A stretch of DNA of 64,000 bases from Methanoregula formicica SMSP (GTDB lineage Archaea; Halobacteriota; Methanomicrobia; Methanomicrobiales; Methanospirillaceae), in assembly GCF_000327485.1 (NCBI RefSeq), contig NC_019943.1:868001-932000 (forward strand), written 5' to 3'. Positions 18,357 to 26,854 of this stretch are shown here, piece by piece. The position numbers were made by a program, and so were the translations under genes. The notes beneath the pieces were generated by a model, which was given only the letters and a program-made list of their open reading frames with translations, searched no databases and was not told the DNA's origin. The stretch's first letter is position 1. Each line of letters begins with the position of its first letter.

Positions 18357-19214
18357 TCATTCGACATCACCGTTTTCATCGATTAGAAAAGAGGCAATTT
18401 CGGTATAATCAACAGGTCGATATTTAATTGAGTTTGTGTCACAATCAACATAAACATCGTTCAATTCTCTTATACTAACTTCCGTCTTCGTAACTTGATG
18501 AGTTACTGGGTCTTTATACCCTTTCGGCATTTGAATTAATTCATCATAGTTATCTTTCTCATTTATCTGAATATCAGAATTCGTATACTGGAAGAATCGA
18601 TAATCTTCGAAATTTTCTAAATCATCCTCGTTTTCTGCGACAACATCATGTTGCAAAAGATTACCATTTGCATCTTTCCCTACAATAGAGACAAGATAAA
18701 TTTTCTTATTGTACTCTTGTGGGGGCGTGAATGATTGGGAAGCGCAAAAATCACGACTTCTCCATTGGCACTGTGATAATTTACCGGCCAATCCCGAGCC
18801 CAGATTACCCCAGACTACACGAAGAATCGCATTGTGATGGCACATTGCACTCGTCCAGTTATTATTTGGACAGCATTTAATTTGATCAATGGAGAAATCC
18901 ACATAAGCTCCTGACGGGGAACAGGGAACAACATGCCAGTACGAAAATGCTTCGCTTGTCCCACCTGCGTTGCTTGCTACTACACGAATAGTATGATTTC
19001 CCGCAGCTGCGCTATCTGCAACAGGTGTTGAATAGGTCGCCGAATTTCCATAAGTCTGTTGAACTAAACTCCCGTCATAGTAAAAACTTAAAGTGGCTTG
19101 TATACCTCCATCAATCGTAGCAGTATATTCCGATGATTGACTCGAACCCACTCCAACACTTGCATGGGTGGGATATAATTGCACGATTGGCAGACTTGGC
19201 GGCGGGCTTCCCAT
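18357..19214 (-). CDS. MGSPPPS Ig-like protein, cassette copy 1
   Basis: 285 residues, the longest copy. After MGSPPPSLP comes an Ig/PKD-like beta domain (about 10-95; GNHTIRVVASNAGGTSEAFSYW) and a cysteine-rich segment (IKCCPNN, MCHHN, SQCQWRSRDFC), then a C-terminal region with RFFQYTNSDI and a closing VYVDCDTNSIKYRP. Its ATG follows the TGA of the intact P-loop gene by one base, and GGAGGTGAA lies inside that gene's last codons, so translation is coupled. The extracellular-type composition without a signal peptide is odd: either secretion is unconventional or the protein acts in the cytoplasm. Confidence 0.72.
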   Translation of the reverse strand: MGSPPPSLPIVQLYPTHASVGVGSSQSSEYTATIDGGIQATLSFYYDGSLVQQTYGNSATYSTPVADSAAAGNHTIRVVASNAGGTSEAFSYWHVVPCSPSGAYVDFSIDQIKCCPNNNWTSAMCHHNAILRVVWGNLGSGLAGKLSQCQWRSRDFCASQSFTPPQEYNKKIYLVSIVGKDANGNLLQHDVVAENEDDLENFEDYRFFQYTNSDIQINEKDNYDELIQMPKGYKDPVTHQVTKTEVSIRELNDVYVDCDTNSIKYRPVDYTEIASFLIDENGDVE

Positions 19215-19215
19215 A

Positions 19216-20286
19216 TCAGTTCACCTCCAGGAACCCGTCACGGATGAGATACTGCGGGAGCACCCAGCCGGTACAGAACACCATATTGCCATCTTTCCAT
19301 ACCGGCTCTTTACTGTCATACCAGTCGTAGACCCAGTACCGGTTGTTATACGCAGAGAACAGGGCACCATCCTCAACGAGAGGAGTCCCGACCGGGGCGT
19401 GTTTGATCCGGGAGAGCATTGCGGGGAAATCTGTCAGCAGCGAAGGGTTTGCCTTGCGCCGGGGAATGTCGAGATACATTGTCGGCTGGTAGCAGACAAC
19501 GGAACCATGATCGGAACGCATGGACAGTTTCATGGCATCCGATCCGGCAGCACCGATTACGGCCAGATCATATTGCTTCCTGCGTAACGCATCCATGAAT
19601 CCTGCAAAATCAAAGCGGAACCACTTGAGATTTGGATAGATATCCCAGTACTCCGCAGGGAACGATCCGACTGCGATGACACGTTTCTTCCGGTCTTTTG
19701 GCAGTTTCATTCGCGGAGTGACTTCTTCCCTTGTTAACCGCTCCGGGTTGTAAAACTGTTTTGTTGTATCAATACAGGGACCATCGACCGGACCGGATGT
19801 TTTTGTCAGTACTCTTATTACATTCCTCGCGTGGATCCGGTTCCAGTGCCACATGGGATCGATTTTCGTAATTTCTGGTGAGTCCCAGCACCGGTCCCTG
19901 ATCTCTGTCATGTGATTAGCAACATGACGCTTCCAGTCTGCCGAAAATTCATTCGCGACTATCTCGTTAATATTGCTGAACAGGTCGATATAAGCTGCAG
20001 CGCTTGCATGTATTCCATAGGTGATTTCCAAGGTAAATGCATCATATCCCTCCGGGAGCCATTGCTCGAACTGTTCCCTGCTTTTCGTGGCTTCAAGAGG
20101 GATGGAATAATGATTACAGTTATCAGACAGGTACCGGTGGACATCGTATTTCCCTTTGATAGCCTGCAGACATGCAACGCGTTTACCTTCGCTCTTCAAC
20201 ATTTTTTCAAGAAGGATGGCGGTTGTGGTTTTCCCCTGGTTCGGAATTGAGGCGATGACATAGAGATCGGCCATTCTATCACTCAT
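19216..20286 (-). CDS. P-loop NTPase, possibly CobB/ParA-like, unknown function
   Basis: 356 residues. The N terminus YVIASIPNQGKTTTAILLEKML is a deviant Walker A (SIPNQGKT, residues 13-20, with Ser for the first Gly), followed by helix, strand and a Cys-containing loop as in dethiobiotin-synthetase/CobB-like NTPases. The middle has MWHWNRIHARNVIRVL. The C-terminal half (VIAVGSFPAEYW...DLAVIGAAGSDAMKLSM...VVCYQPTMYLDI) looks like a second Rossmann-type domain. A minus-strand TATA-like TTTTATAC (20316-20323) sits 30 bases upstream, so the transcript is probably leaderless; ATG at codon 5 is an alternative start. It heads the cassette operon and is the only intact copy. Confidence 0.7.
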   Translation of the reverse strand: MSDRMADLYVIASIPNQGKTTTAILLEKMLKSEGKRVACLQAIKGKYDVHRYLSDNCNHYSIPLEATKSREQFEQWLPEGYDAFTLEITYGIHASAAAYIDLFSNINEIVANEFSADWKRHVANHMTEIRDRCWDSPEITKIDPMWHWNRIHARNVIRVLTKTSGPVDGPCIDTTKQFYNPERLTREEVTPRMKLPKDRKKRVIAVGSFPAEYWDIYPNLKWFRFDFAGFMDALRRKQYDLAVIGAAGSDAMKLSMRSDHGSVVCYQPTMYLDIPRRKANPSLLTDFPAMLSRIKHAPVGTPLVEDGALFSAYNNRYWVYDWYDSKEPVWKDGNMVFCTGWVLPQYLIRDGFLEVN

Positions 20287-20315
20287 TTCTTTAATATTAT
20301 TTTAAGATAAATGGG

Positions 20316-20323
20316 GTATAAAA
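20316..20323 (-). promoter_or_regulatory. TATA box of the cassette operon
   Basis: Minus-strand TTTTATAC about 30 bases before the first codon of the P-loop gene, within an AT-rich spacer (20287-20560) that otherwise shows no gene. Confidence 0.5.
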
Positions 20324-20560
20324 TGACGATCATTTTAATATTCGTAGCAATTATTGCATAATAATATTAAAAAAAATCTCATCAACCTCCCTTCTTATGA
20401 TTGTGCCACCATTAAAGCGAGAGATCAATTTCTAAGATTCAAACATGGAGTTTGGGTATTTGAACTTGAGAGAACGGACAATAAGCAATTTTTTACACTG
20501 ATGAAGATCGTACTGCACGCCCCGGTGACACTTCCATTGGCGCAGGACCGCGGGATCCTA

Positions 20561-21085
20561 TCAATGCATTGTTCCCGCACTTCCCTTCGGACAAATCAAT
20601 TGCGAGACCGCTCTGACACTAAGTGTATCGCACAATCTTTCGGCTGTAATTACAGAAGTCTCATCCTGTCCTGCGATAGCACCCCTTACCAGATACGGAA
20701 TCAAGTCATGATCATAAGCTGCCAGATATGTTGACAAAACGCAATTTGTGGCACTAAGGCCTATCATTACCACGGTATCGCATCCACGCTCTTTCAAGAG
20801 AAATGCCAGATTCGTTTTATTGAACGCATTCTGATAGGTTTTTACCACTTTCAGATCGGACTCACGTACTTCTACTTCGGGAAATAAGTCAAACTGTCTG
20901 TTCCCTGGAGTTATACCCTCTTTGCGATAATTATGATACGTGAAGATGACCGGAGCTCCGGCCTTCCTGAATACCTTGATGGTCGCGCACATCGTGGACA
21001 ACTTTTCTTCAACGGATCTTTTTAATCCCGGGGACATCTCCAACCATCCATTTTGCAGATCAATGGCGATTAATGCGGCGTTCAT
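20561..21085 (-). CDS. isochorismatase-family cysteine hydrolase
   Basis: 174 residues of the isochorismatase-like / nicotinamidase superfamily. The three expected catalytic residues can be placed: Asp9 in AIDLQNGW, Lys82 in KVVKTYQNAF and Cys115 in GLSATNCVLST. The start has AAAGGGGG upstream on its strand. Members cleave amide or enol-ether substrates (nicotinamide, ureidoacrylate, N-carbamoyl compounds); nothing here fixes the substrate. It lies 109 bases downstream of the binding-protein operon and may be read from it. Confidence 0.85.
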   Translation of the reverse strand: MNAALIAIDLQNGWLEMSPGLKRSVEEKLSTMCATIKVFRKAGAPVIFTYHNYRKEGITPGNRQFDLFPEVEVRESDLKVVKTYQNAFNKTNLAFLLKERGCDTVVMIGLSATNCVLSTYLAAYDHDLIPYLVRGAIAGQDETSVITAERLCDTLSVRAVSQLICPKGSAGTMH

Positions 21086-21194
21086 CCTGTTCCCCCTTTA
21101 ACATACTACAGCATGGCTGGTTTAGCGAGTAATACGGTATCCATAAACTCCCGGATGACAGCGAAATCATGGATTGTCATGAAAATATTCAGAT

Positions 21195-22274
21195 TCATAA
21201 TCTCGGATAAAAGGCATCCCTGGCATCATATTCTCTCAGGAATTCCATTTTATATTCGTTGAGAATGTCATTCGGTGAGATATCACGGAAAAGATCCGGA
21301 TACAATGCCTTGGCGACGTAAACAAGTCCAGCTGCTGCCCGGGGACTTGCAACCATATCCCAATGCAGAACATAAACCCTGTTATCCTGAACCGCACGAA
21401 CTTCGGACAGGCCCGGCCGGTTCATGATCTCTTCATGGACGGCAGTCAGATTCATGTCATATGTAACAATTTTTATAATGACATCCGGATTCTGATTAAT
21501 TACCCATTCCGGACTTACTGTTGCTGATGACTGAGTGATATTTTCTGCAATATTTCTGGCATGAACGATTGTGAGTAAATCATTTACAAAGGTATCCGGT
21601 GTTGATAACGTATAATCATACCACGATTCAAAATAGACTCTGGGCCCGGGCTGATGGTTATCAGAAATATTTGCCAACCTGCTTTTCACAAGGGAGAGAT
21701 ATCTTTCTGAAAACTGTGCATATTTTTCTGCCCGTTCTTCATGACCGGTTATCCTGCTAAGTTTTCTGGTATCATTTGCAAGATCCTGGATATTATAGCA
21801 GTTGAGATAAAGAACTGTAATATTTGCTGCAACAACTTTATTGATGGACTGCGGGGGAGATCCCGGTTTACCGGCTGAAATCAACAGATCCGGATGAAGA
21901 GTAATAATTTTCTCCACATCTGGTGTCCAATAATTCCCGACACTTACCGCATTCGGGGCTTGATTCATAATAAAACTCTCATTTACAAACGATTGCGAAA
22001 CGCCAATTATTTGATCGCCTGCTCCAATAGCAGCTAATATCTCTGCTGCCTGCTCATTGAAACAGATAATCCGTCGGGCAGGCTGCGACAGGGATATGGT
22101 GTTTCCATAGTAATCCGTAACTGAAATATTTGTGGAATTGGTAGTATCTGTCGTTGTAGATGCAACTGTTGGAGATAATGATGAACAACCCGTTATCAGG
22201 ATAAATAGCAGTAACAAACTCCCGAGAGCACAGAGAAAAACCATCGGTAAATGCCATTTCTCTTTTTCAGTCAT
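21195..22274 (-). CDS. metal-chelate binding lipoprotein, tandem copy 4 (B type)
   Basis: 359-residue binding protein of the BtuF/FepB family with lipobox LILITGCSS near residue 30 and family blocks RRIICFNEQAAEILAAIGAGDQIIG, VEKIITLHPDLLIS and SPEWVINQNPDVIIKIV. Its YFESWYDYT motif groups it with the copy at 23419 rather than with its nearer neighbour at 22271. Overlaps that neighbour by 4 bases (ATGA). No permease or ATPase gene adjoins any of the four, so they may feed the BtuCD pair at 1.1-3.1 kb or another complex. Confidence 0.88.
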   Translation of the reverse strand: MTEKEKWHLPMVFLCALGSLLLLFILITGCSSLSPTVASTTTDTTNSTNISVTDYYGNTISLSQPARRIICFNEQAAEILAAIGAGDQIIGVSQSFVNESFIMNQAPNAVSVGNYWTPDVEKIITLHPDLLISAGKPGSPPQSINKVVAANITVLYLNCYNIQDLANDTRKLSRITGHEERAEKYAQFSERYLSLVKSRLANISDNHQPGPRVYFESWYDYTLSTPDTFVNDLLTIVHARNIAENITQSSATVSPEWVINQNPDVIIKIVTYDMNLTAVHEEIMNRPGLSEVRAVQDNRVYVLHWDMVASPRAAAGLVYVAKALYPDLFRDISPNDILNEYKMEFLREYDARDAFYPRL

Positions 22275-23416
22275 ACGCTATTCTCCAGTACGGTCGGTTT
22301 CTGTGCTACAGTGATTGTGGGATACTGCAATACACCGGACAATGACGGATAAAATGCGGTTTCTGTATCGGAGTCCGGTAAAAACTCCTGAGCATATTCG
22401 TGAAGTATGGCTTCTGGATCAATATCGGCAAATCTGTCAGGGTAGATTGCCTTTGCAATATACAGGGCCCCGATAACTTCGCGAGGACCGGACAATATTG
22501 TACCTGAAACACAATAGATCCTCTGGTTTTTTACAGCGTTTATTCGGGAAAAGCCCTGCCTGTTTTGCAGGTTATTTCTGATAGTTGCCATATTATTCCC
22601 GCTGGACACCATCCGGATAATGATATCCGGGTTCTGATCGATCACCCATTCCGGACTTACGACAGCATTCTGCTGATAGATGGATCCGGCTACATTTCTG
22701 GCATGGACCAGATTCAGGATATAATCTCCGGAACTACCGTTGGTGATGGCCATGTAATCGACGATCTGTTCAGAATAAATTTTAGGACTATCAGCGGGAC
22801 TGATATTCTTGACCCGATCTTTAATTAATGAGAGATATTTATCATTGAATGCATTCAGCCGATCCGCATCCACTTCATGTCCTGAAATCTTTCCAAGAAA
22901 TATTGTTTCATTATGGAGATTTCGGATGTCATATACTGTTTGGTAGACCACGGTCATATTATTGTTGAGGATCTTGTCGAGATTTCTCGGTTTGATGGTA
23001 GAATCACTATATGCGATAAACAGATCCGGTTTGAGCGTGATGAGTCTTTCAATATTTGGGGTATATGTATCGCCATAATTCTGTGCATTCGGTGTTTTGT
23101 TAATGAGATAATTTTTTTGCGATATCGTAGTATTGGAGAGCCCGATGATCCGGTCTCCTGCCCCTATGCTTGCAAGGATCTCCGCAGATCCACTGTTCTG
23201 GCAGACAATTCGCTCTGCAGGATGTGTGAGATCCACCGTATAGCCCAGACTGTCGGTTACGGTTAAGGAGGTGTTTCCTCCTGCCCCCACAACGGTATCA
23301 CCAGATTTTTCTGAATCCGTTATGCACCCGCATACTAGACAAATCAGGATTATACTGCCCATCATTATCACATGGGGGAATATACATTTCCCGCGGGGAA
23401 TGTATGATGAAGTCAT
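22271..23416 (-). CDS. metal-chelate binding lipoprotein, tandem copy 3 (A type)
   Basis: 381-residue binding protein. The lipobox is CLVCGC near residue 31. It has ERIVCQNSGSAEILASIGAGDRIIG, IERLITLKPDLFIAY and SPEWVIDQNPDIIIRMV. The motif YSEQIVDYMA...GSSGDYIL matches the copy at 24540 (YLEQLSDYMA...GSSGDYVL). The substrate pocket cannot be deduced; the family binds Fe-siderophores, haem or corrinoids. Third in a four-gene minus-strand operon, starting 2 bases after the stop of copy 2. Confidence 0.88.
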   Translation of the reverse strand: MTSSYIPRGKCIFPHVIMMGSIILICLVCGCITDSEKSGDTVVGAGGNTSLTVTDSLGYTVDLTHPAERIVCQNSGSAEILASIGAGDRIIGLSNTTISQKNYLINKTPNAQNYGDTYTPNIERLITLKPDLFIAYSDSTIKPRNLDKILNNNMTVVYQTVYDIRNLHNETIFLGKISGHEVDADRLNAFNDKYLSLIKDRVKNISPADSPKIYSEQIVDYMAITNGSSGDYILNLVHARNVAGSIYQQNAVVSPEWVIDQNPDIIIRMVSSGNNMATIRNNLQNRQGFSRINAVKNQRIYCVSGTILSGPREVIGALYIAKAIYPDRFADIDPEAILHEYAQEFLPDSDTETAFYPSLSGVLQYPTITVAQKPTVLENSV

Positions 23417-23418
23417 AA

Positions 23419-24540
23419 TTATACACCTGCCGGGGCGGTCGTGTTGTTTTTAATTATTACTTGGTTTTTCCCCAGACTTGGGTAAAATGTATCTTCTGAC
23501 CGGTACCCTGGCAGGAATTCATTCTCATAATCGTGTAAAATCTCGACCGGATCGATATCTGCAAACCGGTCCGGGTATAGCACTTTGGCAAGGTAGAGTG
23601 TGCCAACGGCTGACCGGGGACTGGTCAGCATGTCCGAATAGATAATATATACCCTACCATCCTGTACTGCCCGGATTCTCGATACACCGGGTCTGCTCAT
23701 CAATTTGTCGCGGATCTCGGTTGCATTATCCCCGGTGATTGCCAGTCTGAAGATCACATCCGGGTTCTGATCAATAATCCATTCCGGGCTCACATCCGCT
23801 TGGACGAGTGGAATATCTCCTGCAACATTATTTGCATTGAGTGTGGTAAGGATATCATGTTGTGGACTGTCACTTGCCAATGCGGTATAATCGGTCCACC
23901 GTTCGAAATAGAATCTGGGTTTTACAGCGCTGCCCTGACTGACATTTTCGAGTCGTTCCTGTGTTAAAGACATGTATTGCTCCGAGAAATGTGCTACGGA
24001 CTCTGATCTGGTTTCTGTTCCCGTAATTTTACCGAGCATGCGTGTTTCATTGGCCAAATCGCGGACATCATAGCATTTTACATACAGTACAGTAATATTT
24101 GCGGCAAGAATTTTATCGATATTCCCGGCTTTTGACTGTGAAATACCATAGGAAATTACAAGATCCGGATGAAGAGAAATGATCTGCTCAACATCCGGCA
24201 GCCACCAGTCACCGACACTGGTGGCATTCGGCATCCGGCTCATCAGATACGCATCTTTGGAGGTATATTCAGAAACCCCGACAATTTTATCTCCTGCTCC
24301 GATACTAACCAGCGTCTCCGCAGCAGTTCCCGGAAGACATATGATGCGCTTAACGGTATGTGGGAATGAGACCGTATTACCATAAGTGTCTGTGACAGTT
24401 ATGGATGAATCGTTGCCGATTGTGTGAGTATCCGTCGAGCTTCCTGATGAAGAGATACACCCGGATAAGATTATTGCAAGAAACATTGTAAAAAAGAGGA
24501 AAACAGCGCAATATGATCCAAGTAACCGGGGTTCAGACAT
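23419..24540 (-). CDS. metal-chelate binding lipoprotein, tandem copy 2 (B type)
   Basis: 373 residues. Signal peptide with lipobox ILSGC near residue 28, then KRIICLPGTAAETLVSIGAGDKIVG, VEQIISLHPDLVISYG and SPEWIIDQNPDVIFRLA. The YFERWTDYT motif pairs it with the copy at 21195. Its ATG overlaps the stop of copy 1 (TAATG), with GGGAGG a few bases upstream, so translation is coupled. Confidence 0.88.
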   Translation of the reverse strand: MSEPRLLGSYCAVFLFFTMFLAIILSGCISSSGSSTDTHTIGNDSSITVTDTYGNTVSFPHTVKRIICLPGTAAETLVSIGAGDKIVGVSEYTSKDAYLMSRMPNATSVGDWWLPDVEQIISLHPDLVISYGISQSKAGNIDKILAANITVLYVKCYDVRDLANETRMLGKITGTETRSESVAHFSEQYMSLTQERLENVSQGSAVKPRFYFERWTDYTALASDSPQHDILTTLNANNVAGDIPLVQADVSPEWIIDQNPDVIFRLAITGDNATEIRDKLMSRPGVSRIRAVQDGRVYIIYSDMLTSPRSAVGTLYLAKVLYPDRFADIDPVEILHDYENEFLPGYRSEDTFYPSLGKNQVIIKNNTTAPAGV

Positions 24541-25661
24541 TACATGCCTCCCGATTGGTTCCAGTTACCTGAAGTCTTTGGCAACTGAGGATCGAATGAA
24601 CCCGGAAGGTCCGATCCCGTCATGAACGTATTTGCATATTCTTTTAGTACTTCTTCCGGATCAATATCCGTGAACCGGTCTGGATGCACTGCCTTTGCGA
24701 TATAGAGGATTCCAATGATCTCCCGTGCACCTGAGAGCATGCTGCTGGAAAAGGCATAGACTCGCTGATCCTGGACCGCCCGTATCCGGGAAAAACCTGC
24801 CCGGTTAATGATGTCCTGCCTGACAGCAGAGACACCTTTCCCTCGTGTTACCTGTTTGATGATGATGTCGGGGTTCTGTTCGATCACCCATTCAGGAGAA
24901 ACTATTGCATATGGTACAGAGATATTTCCGGCAATGTTTTGTGCATGGACATAACTGAGGACATAATCTCCAGAACTGCCCTGGTGGGTTGCCATGTAGT
25001 CGCTCAGTTGTTCCAGATACACCCGCGGGCTTTCCGACTGGCTGATATTCTCTGTCCGGCTTTCTATCAGCGACTGGTATTTCTCGGTAAAGTCAATTAA
25101 CCGTTCTGCATTTGCTTCCCTGCCAGTAATCTTCCCCAACATCCGGGTCTCGTTCGCGATATCCCGGATATCGTACACCTTGGTATAGATAATGGTGATA
25201 TTCGCGGCACGGATTTTATCGATATTTCCCGGAATTGATCCGCTGTCACCGTATGCAATAAACACATCCGGGTGCAGCGCAACGATCTTTTCCATATCGG
25301 GGCTCCTTATCTCCCCAATACTTTTTGCATGAGGTATCTGATTCATGAGGTACTGCTCTTTTAATGCAGTATCTGTTACTCCGACAATCTGATCAGTCGC
25401 CCCGATATCCACGAGGATTTCTGCTGCGAGACCGTTCTGGCAGATAATACGTTCCACGGGATGGTTGAACGTATGGGAAGTTCCTGAAGAGTCCGTTATG
25501 GTGATTGAAGTATCTCCTATGATGCTTTGTCGTTGTGAGAAAGAGGTTTTTTCGTCTGATGAGGAAGAACAACCTGATACAATACAACATATGAAGATCA
25601 GGATAACCGCAAGAGAATATCTCTGAATCTGTTTGAAGGTCCACCAGCTTTTTTGAGACAT
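24540..25661 (-). CDS. metal-chelate binding lipoprotein, tandem copy 1 (A type)
   Basis: 373 residues, first gene of the four-gene operon. Lipobox CCIVSGC near residue 30, then ERIICQNGLAAEILVDIGATDQIVG, MEKIVALHPDVFIAYG and SPEWVIEQNPDIIIKQV. The YLEQLSDYMA...GSSGDYVL motif makes it the closest relative of the copy at 22271. The promoter side carries a perfect 7-bp-arm palindrome at 25738-25759. Conserved C-terminal ILYIAKAVHPDRFTDIDPEEVLKEYA is shared by all four. Confidence 0.88.
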   Translation of the reverse strand: MSQKSWWTFKQIQRYSLAVILIFICCIVSGCSSSSDEKTSFSQRQSIIGDTSITITDSSGTSHTFNHPVERIICQNGLAAEILVDIGATDQIVGVTDTALKEQYLMNQIPHAKSIGEIRSPDMEKIVALHPDVFIAYGDSGSIPGNIDKIRAANITIIYTKVYDIRDIANETRMLGKITGREANAERLIDFTEKYQSLIESRTENISQSESPRVYLEQLSDYMATHQGSSGDYVLSYVHAQNIAGNISVPYAIVSPEWVIEQNPDIIIKQVTRGKGVSAVRQDIINRAGFSRIRAVQDQRVYAFSSSMLSGAREIIGILYIAKAVHPDRFTDIDPEEVLKEYANTFMTGSDLPGSFDPQLPKTSGNWNQSGGM

Positions 25662-26197
25662 TATGTACTCATTCCTTTAGTATCGAACCAACTGCAACCC
25701 TCACGAGTCCTGCACACGCGAAAGAACAATTTTTTTATTATCCCGTTCTTTTGGGATAAGTGACTCAATTATTAATTATTATCACGTCGGTGTCTTAAAT
25801 ATTTTATTAATTGTAACACAAATTGTGATAATCATGCAATATGGTATGTGGAAGAAAAATATCCATAAATAATCCGAAAATCCGTCAGCAACATATCGAT
25901 AGGAGATTCGTGAAATTCAAGAAATTCCACTCGTTAAACCAAATTATCTGGAAACCGTGATCCTTTAACCACTAATACAAGAATTGGAGAGTGCGGAAGA
26001 TTCTGAACTGGGTGGTCAAACATCCAATCTTTTTTTCCATAAAAAACAAGAAGAATTTGTTAAGTGAATAAAAATTCTATCAACAAATCGGACATCATTT
26101 TTGATAATCTACAGTTACTTCATGACCCGGCGCTAATTCTGTCTTGTCGTTGATGAAAAAGTGGAATTAGGTTATATCTGGCAATTGTCCACCACAT
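25662..26197. promoter_or_regulatory. binding-protein operon promoter region
   Basis: No gene seen in this AT-rich spacer. It holds the palindrome TTATCCC-N8-GGGATAA (25738-25759), a second inverted pair ATTATCAC (25778-25785) / GTGATAAT (25825-25832), and CACAA-A-TTGTG just inside the latter. The half near 26198 presumably carries the 3' end of the pilin transcript; no clear terminator found. Confidence 0.45.
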
Positions 26198-26854
26198 TTA
26201 CCAAACCGGCATTAACAGTTGACCGTTGGCGATGGCCCGCTGAGTATTTATATCGAGGATATACCACTGTGTGCGCGAATTCGCAGACAGATACATATGT
26301 CCGCCGTTAATCCCTTTGGGCCCCCACATCAAAGTTCTTGATTTTCCACCGCTGCTAACATCATAACACTCGTCAGCATAGAACATAAATCTGTCACCGG
26401 GTGAAATAACCGTGTCCGATAATGATATGTTTCCTATCTTCAGGAAATACCCTCCGTTTGCGGTCCCGTAGGGCAGGATGGTATGGTCTGGGTCTAATTT
26501 ATCTGTGCCCCTGACCGTTTGTGTTGTTCCACTATCAGAGACTAATTCCACTATAATACTGTTAAGATTGAATGGAGTGCCCCCCGTGCTCTCGAACATA
26601 ATACCATTTTTAGCAGTAAAACCGTCAGGATATGTGCGTGTACATGTGAACGGGGCGACATTTACGCATGTAGATGTGCCCGTGACGTTATCGATCACAA
26701 CCGTTGCGGTAACCGTTGCGTGGGGTGTAATTTGTTGAGCGCCACCAAATCCCCCGGCGAATGCTGATACAACGGCGGCAATAATGATTGTCACCACAAG
26801 CATCAGCATAACACCGACGACCGGTGAGACCGCATCGTTGGACATTCTTGTCAT
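26198..26854 (-). CDS. archaeal type IV pilin
   Basis: 218 residues. Short leader MTRMSND, then AVSPVVGVMLMLVVTIIIAAVVSAFAGG, the Pilin_N helix processed by a prepilin peptidase. The exposed domain has one close cysteine pair (CVNVAPFTC) and a later single Cys, possibly disulphide stabilised. It overlaps the upstream pilin gene by 4 bases (26851-26854), so the two form one unit, transcribed away from the assembly ATPase operon at 27720. Confidence 0.9.
   Translation of the reverse strand: MTRMSNDAVSPVVGVMLMLVVTIIIAAVVSAFAGGFGGAQQITPHATVTATVVIDNVTGTSTCVNVAPFTCTRTYPDGFTAKNGIMFESTGGTPFNLNSIIVELVSDSGTTQTVRGTDKLDPDHTILPYGTANGGYFLKIGNISLSDTVISPGDRFMFYADECYDVSSGGKSRTLMWGPKGINGGHMYLSANSRTQWYILDINTQRAIANGQLLMPVW

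Larger units (their letters stand above)
15345..20286 (-). repeat. three tandem cassettes: P-loop tail, MGSPPPS protein, anchored protein
   Basis: Reading 20286 downward, the order is full P-loop gene, MGSPPPS copy 1, membrane-anchored protein 1; then a P-loop tail remnant, MGSPPPS copy 2, anchored protein 2; then a longer P-loop remnant, MGSPPPS copy 3. Each MGSPPPS gene follows a stretch encoding the same P-loop C terminus (WVLPQYLIRDG...EVN stop). Bases about 17694-17782 and 19207-19295 match at nearly every position, while the bodies differ. The DNA is visibly more AT-rich than the flanking operons, suggesting foreign origin or relaxed constraint. Confidence 0.75.
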
